Notes: a model not told the origin generated them from the sequence alone. 8,640 nucleotides of DNA from Pseudomonadota bacterium (GCA_023432885.1 JAEZEU010000258.1:1-8640), one strand, 5' to 3'. Shown: positions 1 through 6,729, counted from the stretch's first letter. Numbers and translations: made by a program.

Positions 1-1
1 A

Positions 2-27
2 CCTTCTCCCCGCAAGCGGGGAGAAGG
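2..27. repeat. Perfect 12-bp GC-rich hairpin upstream of dctQ
   Basis: Bases 2-13 (CCTTCTCCCCGC) are the exact reverse complement of 16-27, leaving only AA between them, or a CAAG loop if the innermost pair stays open. No T-run follows, so it does not look like a standard intrinsic terminator. It resembles the short dispersed palindromes found in gaps of Bradyrhizobium-type genomes (recollection, not checked). Its right arm ends in a purine-rich GGGGAGAAGG tract that resembles a ribosome binding site for the TTG at 33. Confidence 0.75.
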
Positions 28-53
28 CACCATTGCCGCCTCAGGAATCTCCC

Positions 54-620
54 ATGACCTCCACTCCAGAAGTCACCGCCGACGGCGCGCTCACTGGCCC
101 GCCAGAGCCGCGCAAGAAAAACGTGATGGATCGCTTCATCGATTCCATCGAATGGATCGCCGCCTTCTTCGTCGGCATCGTCGCGCTGAACACCTTCATC
201 GCGGTGTTCATGCGAAAATTCTTCGCGGTGACGATTCCCGATTACTACAATGTTGGCCAGTTCATGCTCGGCGTACTGATCTTCTGGGGTATCGCGGCGA
301 CGTCCTATCGCGGCTCGCACATCACCGTCGATCTGGTCTGGGCCAATGCCACGCCGAAATATCAGCGCTGGATCGACGTGTTCGCAACGCTCGTGCTGCT
401 GTTCGTCGTGTCGGTGCAGACCTACACGCTCTTCGACAAGGTGGTGGACACCTATAATAGCGGCCTTGTCACCATGGACCTGCAATTGCCGGTGTGGCCG
501 TTCTTCCTGCTGTCCTGGATCGGGGACGGGGCCGCCGTGCTCCTGATCGCCATCCGCACCTATCGGCTCGTCTTCCATCCGGAAGAAATCCACGAGCCCA
601 AGATCAAGACCGCGGAGTAA
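54..620 (+). CDS. TRAP transporter small permease subunit (DctQ-like)
   Basis: This 188-residue protein is the small membrane subunit of a tripartite ATP-independent periplasmic (TRAP) transporter, which pairs with the large DctM subunit to import organic acids using an ion gradient. Four hydrophobic segments are visible at about residues 32-54, 66-85, 106-127 and 147-170, the usual DctQ topology. The loop after the second segment, RGSHITVDLVW (86-96), matches the conserved DctQ G-H-I-x-V-D region. A Pro- and charge-rich N-terminus (1-30) precedes the first segment. I chose ATG at 54 because AGGAA (43-47) lies 6 bases upstream. TTG at 33 would add 7 residues and ATG at 126 would remove 24 without cutting the membrane core. 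The stop lies 7 bases before dctM, so the two are surely co-transcribed. Substrate cannot be read from this subunit; the neighbours suggest an aromatic or other carboxylic acid. Confidence 0.9.
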   Translation: MTSTPEVTADGALTGPPEPRKKNVMDRFIDSIEWIAAFFVGIVALNTFIAVFMRKFFAVTIPDYYNVGQFMLGVLIFWGIAATSYRGSHITVDLVWANATPKYQRWIDVFATLVLLFVVSVQTYTLFDKVVDTYNSGLVTMDLQLPVWPFFLLSWIGDGAAVLLIAIRTYRLVFHPEEIHEPKIKTAE

Positions 621-627
621 CGGGGCC

Positions 628-1941
628 ATGGAATTGAGCAATGAAGCAGTCGCGGTCATCGGCTTTGTCAGCCTGTTCGTGCTGATGCTGCTGCGTGTGC
701 CCGTCGGCATGGCCATGGGCCTCGTGGGCATCACGGGCTTCGGCTACATCACCGGATTCCAGCCGGCGCTGAAGCTGGTGGGCCAGACCACCATGCGCAC
801 GGTGACGGATTACTCCTTCGGCGTGATCCCGATGTTTCTCTTGATGGGCGCCTTCGTCTCGGTGTCCGGCATCAGCCGCGAACTGTTTCGCGCGGCGAAT
901 ACGTTTGTCGGGCATTGGAAAGGCGGCCTCGGCATCGCCACCATCGCGGCCTGCGGCGGCTTCGCGGCGATCTCCGGCTCCTCGGTGGCGACGGCGGCGA
1001 CGTTCTCCGCGGTGGCTTATCCCGAGATGCGGCGGCACAATTATCCGCAATCGTTTGCCACTGGCGTCATCGCCGTCGGCGGCACGCTCGGCGCCATGCT
1101 GCCGCCGTCCACGGTGCTGGCGGTCTATGGCATCATCACCCAGCAGGACATCGGCAAGCTGTTCATCGCCGGCATCATTCCGGGTTTGCTGGCCATCGTG
1201 ATGCACATGATCACCATCGCCATCATCGGCGTGGTGAAGCCGGGCTTCCTGCCGGAAGGCCCAAAGGCGTCGTGGCGCGAGCGGGCCGCGGCAATCCGCG
1301 ACGTGTGGTCGCCGCTGCTGCTGTTCGTGTTCGTGATCGGCGGGCTCTATGGCGGCTTCTTCATCCCGACCGAAGCCGGAGCGGTGGGCGCTGTGGGCGC
1401 CTTCCTGATCGGCGTGATGCGTGGCAAGCTGAGCAAAGAAGGCATCCTGCAATCGCTGCTGCAGGCGACGCGTACGGCGGCCGCCGTCTTCACCGTGCTG
1501 ATCGGTGCGCTGTGCTTCGGCTATTTCCTCACGGTGACGCAGACGCCGCAGAAGGTCACGGAATTCCTGACCGGGCTTGGGCTGGGCCCGTACGGCGTGC
1601 TGGCGCTGATCATGGTGATGTATCTCGTGCTCGGCTGCCTGATGGATGCGATGGCGATGATCATCCTGACGGTGCCGATCATTTTCCCTGTCGTGACGCA
1701 TCTGGGCTTCGATCCCATATGGTTCGGCGTCATCATCGTGATGACGGTCGAACTCGGCCTGATCCACCCTCCGGTCGGCATGAACGTCTTCGTCATCAAG
1801 AGCGTCGTGAAGGACGTCACCTTCTCCACGATCTTCCGCGGCGTGATCCCCTTCGTGCTCACCGACCTCGTGCGCCTGGTGATCCTGATCGCCTTTCCGC
1901 TGCTCGCCACCTGGCTGCCGACGCGCATGATGGCGAATTGA
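628..1941 (+). CDS. TRAP transporter large permease subunit (DctM-like)
   Basis: This 437-residue, almost wholly hydrophobic inner-membrane protein is the transport-catalysing subunit of a TRAP system. Its length is typical of DctM. Family motifs seen in order are SGSSVATAA (116-124) after a Gly-rich helix, LPPS (158-161), IPTEAGAVGA (246-255), CLMDAMAM (337-344) and LIHPPVGMN (378-386); the last two match the C-terminal repeat that helps form the substrate/ion site in this family. ATG at 628 is 7 bases after the dctQ stop, with a weak GGAG/CGGGG purine stretch upstream. The protein is intact. No DctP or TAXI-type binding subunit is in the window, so it is expected upstream or elsewhere. Inferred substrate: a carboxylic acid, perhaps the aromatic acid handled by the downstream CoA ligase. 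Confidence 0.95.
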   Translation: MELSNEAVAVIGFVSLFVLMLLRVPVGMAMGLVGITGFGYITGFQPALKLVGQTTMRTVTDYSFGVIPMFLLMGAFVSVSGISRELFRAANTFVGHWKGGLGIATIAACGGFAAISGSSVATAATFSAVAYPEMRRHNYPQSFATGVIAVGGTLGAMLPPSTVLAVYGIITQQDIGKLFIAGIIPGLLAIVMHMITIAIIGVVKPGFLPEGPKASWRERAAAIRDVWSPLLLFVFVIGGLYGGFFIPTEAGAVGAVGAFLIGVMRGKLSKEGILQSLLQATRTAAAVFTVLIGALCFGYFLTVTQTPQKVTEFLTGLGLGPYGVLALIMVMYLVLGCLMDAMAMIILTVPIIFPVVTHLGFDPIWFGVIIVMTVELGLIHPPVGMNVFVIKSVVKDVTFSTIFRGVIPFVLTDLVRLVILIAFPLLATWLPTRMMAN

Positions 1942-1982
1942 TCCGCCGGGATGGAGACAAAACTGTTCCGCAACGGCAGTGC

Positions 1983-2012
1983 TCTCTCCCGCGCAAGCAG
2001 CGCGAGAAGAGA
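1983..2012. repeat. Imperfect hairpin in the dctM-DUF3237 gap
   Basis: CGCGC (1990-1994) pairs with GCGCG (2000-2004) around an AAGCA loop. The flanking CTCTC-like left side and GAGAAGAGA right side extend the stem with a mismatch and a bulge. It resembles a degenerate relative of the palindrome at 2-27 (CTCTCCC...GAGAAG flavour). No T-tract follows. It may be a dispersed repeat that also stabilises mRNA ends, but no function is shown. The whole gap (1942-2050) holds nothing else I can name apart from the ribosome binding site of the next gene. Confidence 0.5.
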
Positions 2013-2050
2013 CAGCTGAAAGTGGATGCTGCCATGGCCTGGAGTAACGA

Positions 2051-2509
2051 ATGAACCCCATCCTCGAAACCAGATACGTGTTCACCATCACCGCCCACAT
2101 CGCGGAGGTGACGACTGCCGGCGATACCGGTCATGGTGTCCGCCGCATCATTCCCATCATCGGCGGCGAGGTAAGGGGCGGGATCAGCGGCAAGGTGCTG
2201 CCGTTCGGCGCCGACTTCCAGATCATCCGCCCCAACGAGCTGATCGATCTCGAAGCCAAATACGCCTTCGAGACCGACGACGGCGCGGTGATCTATGTCG
2301 AGAACAAGGGCATCCGGTTCGGCCCGGTGGAGCTGTTGCAGAAGCTGAAGCGCGGCGAGAGCGTCGATCCCAAGCTGATCTATTTCCGCACCGTGCCGAA
2401 ATTCGAAACCGGTGCCGAAAGATATCGCTGGCTGATGGAGTACATCTTCGTCGCCTCCGCCGCCCGGCACGCCGACCGGGTGGTGATCGACGTGCATCAG
2501 GTGATGTGA
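2051..2509 (+). CDS. DUF3237 (UPF0311) domain protein
   Basis: This 152-residue soluble protein has no signal peptide and no membrane segment. It matches the DUF3237 family pattern: GGEVRGGISGKVLPFGADF (38-56), then IDLEAKYAFETDDGAVIYVENKG (65-87), VDPKLIYFRTVPKFET (105-120) and a closing RWLMEYIFVA (126-135) segment. The family is predicted to form a small beta-barrel; its biochemical role is unknown as far as I know, and members often sit beside catabolic and transport genes. ATG at 2051 is supported by TGGAG (2040-2044) 6 bases upstream. It lies 109 bases after dctM on the same strand and could be read through from the TRAP operon. Its position between a transporter and CoA-pathway genes suggests an accessory part in the same catabolism, but this is inference only. 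Confidence 0.85.
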   Translation: MNPILETRYVFTITAHIAEVTTAGDTGHGVRRIIPIIGGEVRGGISGKVLPFGADFQIIRPNELIDLEAKYAFETDDGAVIYVENKGIRFGPVELLQKLKRGESVDPKLIYFRTVPKFETGAERYRWLMEYIFVASAARHADRVVIDVHQVM

Positions 2510-2518
2510 GGTTTCTTC

Positions 2519-2534
2519 CTGCCCTCCGGGGCAG
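2519..2534. repeat. Short hairpin after the DUF3237 gene
   Basis: CTGCCC (2519-2524) and GGGCAG (2529-2534) form a 6-bp stem with a TCCG tetraloop, starting 10 bases after the DUF3237 stop. One C-G and one G-U pair could extend it outward. There is no downstream T-run, so it is a weak candidate for a rho-independent terminator. It may be another dispersed palindrome or an mRNA 3'-end stabiliser. Confidence 0.4.
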
Positions 2535-2569
2535 GGTGAAGAGGAGCCGGCCTCGCGTGGTCGGCCTTG

Positions 2570-2602
2570 TTGACTCCCGCCGGATTCGTTATAGAACATA
2601 AC
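2570..2602 (+). promoter_or_regulatory. Possible promoter and operator before the CoA-pathway block
   Basis: This is a locally A/T-rich patch in otherwise GC-rich DNA, just ahead of the enoyl-CoA hydratase gene. TTGACT (2570-2575) resembles a -35 box and TAGAAC (2592-2597) a poor -10 box, 16 bases apart. Overlapping the latter is an inverted repeat, GTTAT (2588-2592), five bases, ATAAC (2598-2602). A palindrome over the -10 region is where a MarR- or TetR-type repressor would bind, as regulators of hydroxycinnamate genes such as CouR do. No regulator gene is in the window. The promoter call is tentative; the inverted repeat itself is seen directly. Confidence 0.4.
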
Positions 2603-2628
2603 TATTCTGGACCGGAAACAATAAGCCC

Positions 2629-3435
2629 ATGGGAAACGCCGTCCCCGCCGCGAGTGCGGGTCCATCCGATCTGCTGAAGATCGAGCAGAAGGGCGCGGTG
2701 CTGACCGTAGGTCTCAATCGCCCGGCCAAGCGCAACGCACTCAATGACGGCATCATCCTGGCCATCGGCGACTGCTTCACCGATCTTCCCGAAGGCGTCG
2801 GGGCCGTTGTGATCCATGGCATCGGCGATCACTTTTCCTCCGGCCTCGACCTTTCCGAGCTTACCGAGCTGGACGCGACCGAGGGCCTGCGCCATTCGCA
2901 GATGTGGCACCGGGTGTTCGATCGCATCCAGTACAGCCGCGTGCCGGTGATCGCGGCGCTCAGGGGCGCCGTCATCGGCGGCGGGCTGGAACTCGCCTGC
3001 GCCGCGCATATCCGGGTCGCCGAGCCGTCGGCCTATTTCGCACTGCCCGAGGGCCAGCGCGGCATTTTCGTCGGCGGCGGCGGGTCGGTGCGGCTGCCGC
3101 GCCTGATCGGCGTGCCGCGCATGGTGGACATGATGCTGACCGGCCGCGTCTATTCCGCCACCGAGGGCGCTTCTTACGGCTTCTCGCAGTATCTCACCGA
3201 GCCCGGCGGATCGCTGCCGAAGGCGCTGGAGCTGGCCGAGCGCGTCGCGGCCAATGCGCCGCTCACCAATTTTGCGGTCCTGCAGGCGCTGCCCATGATC
3301 GCGGAAGCCAATCCGCAGGCCGGGCTGTTGATGGAATCGCTGATGGCGACGGTGGCGCAGAGCGACAAGGAAGCCAAGCGCCGCATCCGCGCCTTCCTCG
3401 ACCACAAGACCGCCAAGGTGAAGCCGGGCAAATGA
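2629..3435 (+). CDS. Enoyl-CoA hydratase (crotonase family)
   Basis: This 268-residue cytoplasmic enzyme belongs to the crotonase superfamily and probably adds water to a 2-enoyl-CoA made by the neighbouring ligase. The N-terminal LTVGLNRPAKRNAL (25-38) is the usual CoA-binding start. The first oxyanion-hole segment is FSSGLDL (69-75) and the second is GAVIGGGLELA (113-123). Glu121 and Glu141 (in ALPEGQRG) are 20 residues apart, matching the two catalytic glutamates (144 and 164) of rat mitochondrial hydratase. The Pseudomonas hydroxycinnamoyl-CoA hydratase/lyase has Ser in place of the first Glu, so simple hydratase activity is favoured over cleavage to an aldehyde. ATG at 2629 has only a weak purine tract (GGAAA, 12 bases upstream). 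The stop overlaps the start of the ligase gene (ATGA), implying coupled translation. Substrate is inferred from context. Confidence 0.9.
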   Translation: MGNAVPAASAGPSDLLKIEQKGAVLTVGLNRPAKRNALNDGIILAIGDCFTDLPEGVGAVVIHGIGDHFSSGLDLSELTELDATEGLRHSQMWHRVFDRIQYSRVPVIAALRGAVIGGGLELACAAHIRVAEPSAYFALPEGQRGIFVGGGGSVRLPRLIGVPRMVDMMLTGRVYSATEGASYGFSQYLTEPGGSLPKALELAERVAANAPLTNFAVLQALPMIAEANPQAGLLMESLMATVAQSDKEAKRRIRAFLDHKTAKVKPGK

Positions 3436-5330
3436 GTGCGAAACCGGGCACGTCTGTCCTCGACAGCGGCGGGCGTGGCGCCGGCAGCCATCCGCTGCGT
3501 CCGATCTCCTTCGGCACGCCGGCCATTGACGTCGAGCGCCGCGCCGACGGCACCATCTATCTGCGCCCGAAAGCGCCGCTCGGCGACTATCCCGTGCGCA
3601 TCACCGACCGCCTGCATCATTGGGCCGCGGCCGAGCCCAATCGCGTCTTCATGGCCGAGCGAAACAGAAGCGGCGGCTGGCGCGAGATCACCTATGCGGA
3701 GCTCCTGGTCTCCAGCCGCCATATCGCGTCGGCGCTATTGGCGCGTGGCCTTTCGGCGGAAAGGCCTGTCGTCATCCTCTCCGGCAATTCGATCGATCAC
3801 GCCCTGTTGGCGTTCGGCGCGCTTTATGCGGGGATTCCGTTCTGCCCGGTATCGCCGGCCTATTCGCTGATCTCCCGGGACTACGGCAAGCTCGGCTACG
3901 TCATTGGCCTGTTGACGCCCGGGCTCGTGTTCGCCGACGACGCTGAAAAATTTGCCGATGCGCTGACGGCGAATATCCCTGTGGGAACGGAGATCGCCGC
4001 GTCCTTTGGTGCGGTGCCCGGCCGCGCGGTGACGTCGCTCGCCGATCTCATGGCGACGCCGATCGATCCCGGGCTCGATGACATCCATGCCGCGATCGGT
4101 CCGGACACGATCGCAAAATTCCTGCTTACCTCGGGCTCCACCGGCAATCCCAAGGCCGTCATCAACACCCAGCGCATGCTCTGCGCCAACCAGGTGATGC
4201 TGCGCGAGACGCTCGCGTTCCTCAAGGACGAGCCGCCCGTGATCGTCGACTGGCTGCCGTGGAATCACACCTTCGGCGGCAATCACAATATCGGCCTGAC
4301 GCTCTACAACGGCGGCTCGATGTATCTCGACGAGGGCAAACCGATGCCCGGCGGCATCGAGGAGACCGTTCGCAATCTCAGGGAAATTTCGCCGACGGTC
4401 TATTTCAACGTGCCCAAGGGCTATGAATCGCTGCTGCCATATTTGCGTGAGGACAGGGCTCTGCGGGAAAAGTTCTTCGCCAGGCTGCACGCGATGTTCT
4501 TCTCGGGCGCGGCCCTGTCGCCTTTCGTCTGGAACAGCCTCGATGAGCTCGCGGTGCAGGCGAAGGGCTATCGCGTGCCGATGCTGACGGGGCTTGGCGC
4601 CACCGAAACCGCGCCGTTCTTCATGTCGGTCAATCCCTTCACCAGCCGCTCCGGCCATGTCGGCCTGCCGGTGTCGGGCAATGACGCCAAACTGCTGCCG
4701 AACAACGGCAAGCTCGAGGTCCGCGCCAGGGGACCTAACGTAATGCCCGGCTACTGGCGCAGGCCCGATCTGACCGCAGCCGCCTTCGACGAGGAGGGCT
4801 TCTACAAGCTCGGCGATGCCATCAAGCCGGCTGTGGCAGACGATTTCGACGCAGGCTTCGATTTCGACGGCCGCATCGGCGAGGATTTCAAGCTCGCCAG
4901 CGGCACCTGGGTTTCGGTCGGCCCCCTGCGGGCGCGCTTCGTTGCCGCCTGCGCGCCGCTGGTGCGCGACGTCGTTATCGCCGGCATCAATCGCGACGAG
5001 ATTTGCGCGCTGGTCGTGCTCGATCTCGACGGCTGCCGGCTGATCAATCCGACCCTGCCGCATGACGATCTCGCCGTGGTCGCCGCCGATCCCCTGGTGC
5101 GCGCCGCCTTCCGCGAGCGCTTTGCGAAATTATTCGCGGCCGCGACCGGATCATCGAACCGCATCACGCGCGCGATCCTGCTCGACACGCCGCTGTCGAT
5201 CGACCGCGGCGAGGTCACAGACAAGGGGTCGATCAACCAGCGCGCCGTGCTCGAGCATCGCGCCGCATTGATCGAAACACTATACGTCGATCCACCGCCG
5301 GCGCAGGTCATCACGCCCGGCCAGGCCTAA
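3432..5330 (+). CDS. fcs: Feruloyl-CoA synthase-type acyl-CoA ligase
   Basis: This 632-residue ANL-superfamily (AMP-binding) enzyme is predicted to convert ferulate, coumarate or a related aromatic acid to its CoA thioester with ATP. The length is close to that of known feruloyl-CoA synthases and longer than most acyl-CoA ligases. Motifs in order are the P-loop LLTSGSTGNPK (231-241), DWLPWNHTFGGNHN (273-286), the adenine-binding GLGATETAPF (387-396), YKLGDA (458-463), the hinge region DGRIGEDFK (479-487) and the C-terminal TDKGSINQRAVL (596-607), in which Lys598 is the expected catalytic lysine. The unusual YKLGDA and DKGxINQR forms are typical of the FCS subfamily. ATG at 3432 overlaps the hydratase stop as ATGA; there is no clear ribosome binding site, so coupling is likely. 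The same reading frame stays open back to 2904, but that part is the shadow of the hydratase. The substrate range cannot be read from sequence alone. Confidence 0.92.
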   Translation: MSAKPGTSVLDSGGRGAGSHPLRPISFGTPAIDVERRADGTIYLRPKAPLGDYPVRITDRLHHWAAAEPNRVFMAERNRSGGWREITYAELLVSSRHIASALLARGLSAERPVVILSGNSIDHALLAFGALYAGIPFCPVSPAYSLISRDYGKLGYVIGLLTPGLVFADDAEKFADALTANIPVGTEIAASFGAVPGRAVTSLADLMATPIDPGLDDIHAAIGPDTIAKFLLTSGSTGNPKAVINTQRMLCANQVMLRETLAFLKDEPPVIVDWLPWNHTFGGNHNIGLTLYNGGSMYLDEGKPMPGGIEETVRNLREISPTVYFNVPKGYESLLPYLREDRALREKFFARLHAMFFSGAALSPFVWNSLDELAVQAKGYRVPMLTGLGATETAPFFMSVNPFTSRSGHVGLPVSGNDAKLLPNNGKLEVRARGPNVMPGYWRRPDLTAAAFDEEGFYKLGDAIKPAVADDFDAGFDFDGRIGEDFKLASGTWVSVGPLRARFVAACAPLVRDVVIAGINRDEICALVVLDLDGCRLINPTLPHDDLAVVAADPLVRAAFRERFAKLFAAATGSSNRITRAILLDTPLSIDRGEVTDKGSINQRAVLEHRAALIETLYVDPPPAQVITPGQA

Positions 5331-5353
5331 CCGATCTTCAGGGAGAGAATGTC

Positions 5354-6115
5354 ATGCAGTTGAAGGATCAGGCAGCCATCGTCACCGGCGGCGCATCGGG
5401 ACTGGGCGCTGCGACCGCGCGAAAGTTGGCCTCGCTCGGCGCCAAGGTCGCAGTCTGCGATCTCAACACCAAGCTGGCCGAAACCGTCGCTGCAGAGATC
5501 AAGGGCGTCGCTGTCACCTGCAACGTCGCGGATGCCGCATCCGCCGAAGCTGCCGTTGCCGCCGCCGAGAAGGCGCATGGCCCGGCGCGCGTGCTGGTGA
5601 ACTGCGCCGGCATTGGTGTGGCCAAGCGCGTGATCGGCAAGGAGGGGCCGATGCCGTTTGCCGATTTCGACAGGGTGATCCAGGTCAATCTCAACGGCAC
5701 GTTCAACATGATCCGGCTCGCGACATCGGCGATGTCGAAGCTCGAGCCGCTTTCGACCGGCGAGCGCGGCGTGGTGATCAACACCGCTTCAGTTGCCGCC
5801 TATGACGGCCAGATCGGGCAGGCAGCCTATTCGGCGTCCAAGGGCGGCATTGTCGGCATGACGCTGCCGATCGCGCGCGAGCTCGCCCAGTTCGGCATCC
5901 GCGTGCTCACCATCGCGCCCGGCCTGTTCCTCACGCCGCTGCTCGCGGGCCTGCCGCAGGAAGCGCAGGATTCGCTTGCCGCCGCGATCCCGTTCCCGCG
6001 CCGGCTCGGCCAGGCCGACGAATTCGCCTCGCTCGCCGCCCACATGATCGACAACCCCTATCTGAACGGCGAGGTGGTGCGGCTCGATGCCGCGCTTCGC
6101 ATGGCCCCGCGCTGA
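5354..6115 (+). CDS. SDR dehydrogenase, 3-hydroxyacyl-CoA dehydrogenase type II (HSD10-like)
   Basis: This 253-residue short-chain dehydrogenase probably oxidises a 3-hydroxyacyl-CoA to the 3-ketoacyl-CoA with NAD+. The nucleotide-binding TGGASGLG is at 11-18, Asp36 at the end of the second strand favours NAD over NADP, NCAG is at 83-86, and the catalytic Asn114, Ser146, Tyr159 and Lys163 are all in place. The stretches GERGVVINTASVAAYDGQIG (136-155), IAPGLFLTPLL (187-197) and LNGEVVRLDAALRM (237-250) are hallmarks of the human HSD17B10/bacterial type II subgroup rather than of generic SDRs. ATG at 5354 has a strong site, GGGAGAG (5341-5347), 6 bases away. It lies 23 bases after the ligase and is surely in the same operon. 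It would follow the hydratase in a beta-oxidation-like sequence. Confidence 0.93.
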   Translation: MQLKDQAAIVTGGASGLGAATARKLASLGAKVAVCDLNTKLAETVAAEIKGVAVTCNVADAASAEAAVAAAEKAHGPARVLVNCAGIGVAKRVIGKEGPMPFADFDRVIQVNLNGTFNMIRLATSAMSKLEPLSTGERGVVINTASVAAYDGQIGQAAYSASKGGIVGMTLPIARELAQFGIRVLTIAPGLFLTPLLAGLPQEAQDSLAAAIPFPRRLGQADEFASLAAHMIDNPYLNGEVVRLDAALRMAPR

Positions 6116-6161
6116 CTATGGTTGAGAAATGAAACGAGAGCACGCTGCAAGCTCACTGCCA

Positions 6162-6180
6162 CCTCTCCCTGTGGGCGAGG
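6162..6180. repeat. Short imperfect palindrome in the SDR-thioesterase gap
   Basis: CCTCTCCC (6162-6169) pairs with GGGCGAGG (6173-6180) around a TGT loop, with a single T/C mismatch. It is of the same CTCTCCC...GAGAGG kind as the palindromes at 2-27 and 1983-2012. No T-run follows. The rest of the gap 6116-6222 has no gene or other signal I can support. Confidence 0.5.
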
Positions 6181-6222
6181 GCGTCTGCCGCCGTTGCCGG
6201 ACCATCGAGATCGGTTGAAGCC

Positions 6223-6642
6223 ATGTTCGTCCACCGGCGCGACGTGCAGATCCAGTGGGGCGATTGCGACCCCGCCAACATCGTTTACTATCCGCGCTAT
6301 TTCGCGATGTTCGACGACTCGACTTCGATCATGTTCGAGGCGTCCGGCTATTCCAAGCAGGACCTCGTCCATAAATACGGGCTGGTCGGCATTCCCATGG
6401 TGGACACGCGTGCGAAGTTCTATATCCCCTCCACCCATGGGGACTGGATCACCATCGAAAGCCGGATCGAAAGCTTCAAGCGCTCGAGCTTCGAGGTGAT
6501 GCACAAGGTATTCAAGAAGGATGCGCTGGCGATCGAAGCGTGGGAGACCCGCGTGCTCGTCGGCAAGCATCCCGACGATCCCGGCAAGCTGAAATCCGCA
6601 CCCATGCCGCAGGAGATCATCGACAAGTTCATGCGGGGCTGA
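6223..6642 (+). CDS. Hot-dog acyl-CoA thioesterase (4-hydroxybenzoyl-CoA thioesterase family)
   Basis: This 139-residue cytoplasmic enzyme should hydrolyse an acyl- or aroyl-CoA to the free acid and CoA. The N-terminal WGDCDPANIVYYPRYF (12-27) closely matches the active-site segment of Pseudomonas sp. CBS-3 4-hydroxybenzoyl-CoA thioesterase (GDCDPAGIV). Asp16 corresponds to its catalytic Asp17, and the later VGIPMVDTRAKFY and FKRSSFEVMHKVF stretches fit the same single hot-dog fold. Length is normal for the family. The ATG at 6223 has only a weak upstream site (GAG/GGTTGAAG). It lies 107 bases after the SDR gene and is the last gene before a terminator. In a beta-oxidation-like pathway it could release 4-hydroxybenzoate or vanillate from the shortened CoA ester; alternatively it may free CoA from dead-end esters. 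The exact substrate is not settled. Confidence 0.9.
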   Translation: MFVHRRDVQIQWGDCDPANIVYYPRYFAMFDDSTSIMFEASGYSKQDLVHKYGLVGIPMVDTRAKFYIPSTHGDWITIESRIESFKRSSFEVMHKVFKKDALAIEAWETRVLVGKHPDDPGKLKSAPMPQEIIDKFMRG

Positions 6643-6662
6643 ATTGAGGTTCCGCATCACCT

Positions 6663-6693
6663 AAAGGAGGGGCTGAACCCCCTTTTGTTATTT
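6663..6693 (+). terminator. Rho-independent terminator after the thioesterase gene
   Basis: GGGG (6669-6672) pairs with CCCC (6678-6681) around a CTGAA loop. The stem continues past a bulged A6668 through G-C, G-U and three A-T pairs, down to 6663/6686. The T-rich tail TTTTGTTATTT (6683-6693) follows. It starts 20 bases after the thioesterase stop and separates the CoA-pathway block from the binding-protein gene. This is the only gap in the window with a convincing stem plus T-tract. Confidence 0.8.
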
Positions 6694-6729
6694 GATTAAA
6701 CCAGGACAAGTCCACAGGGAGGAGTAAAA

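Noticed and set aside
604..2100. Long minus-strand open frame (498 codons) opposite dctM
   Set aside because: The translation is very rich in His, Arg, Asp and Gln with no domain, typical of the antisense of a GC-rich membrane-protein gene; dctM on the plus strand explains the region fully.
2904..3431. In-frame upstream extension of the feruloyl-CoA synthase frame
   Set aside because: It overlaps the clearly real hydratase gene, its Arg/Ala/Gly-rich translation has no family resemblance, and ATG 3432 gives a ligase of normal length with the typical ATGA overlap.
3735..5063. Minus-strand open frame (442 codons) opposite the ligase
   Set aside because: No recognisable motif and a shadow-like composition; the plus-strand ligase carries all conserved AMP-binding motifs.
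6663..6672. AAAGGAGGGG as a strong ribosome binding site for a hidden small gene
   Set aside because: No usable start codon with an open frame follows at proper distance; the tract is the left arm of the terminator stem.
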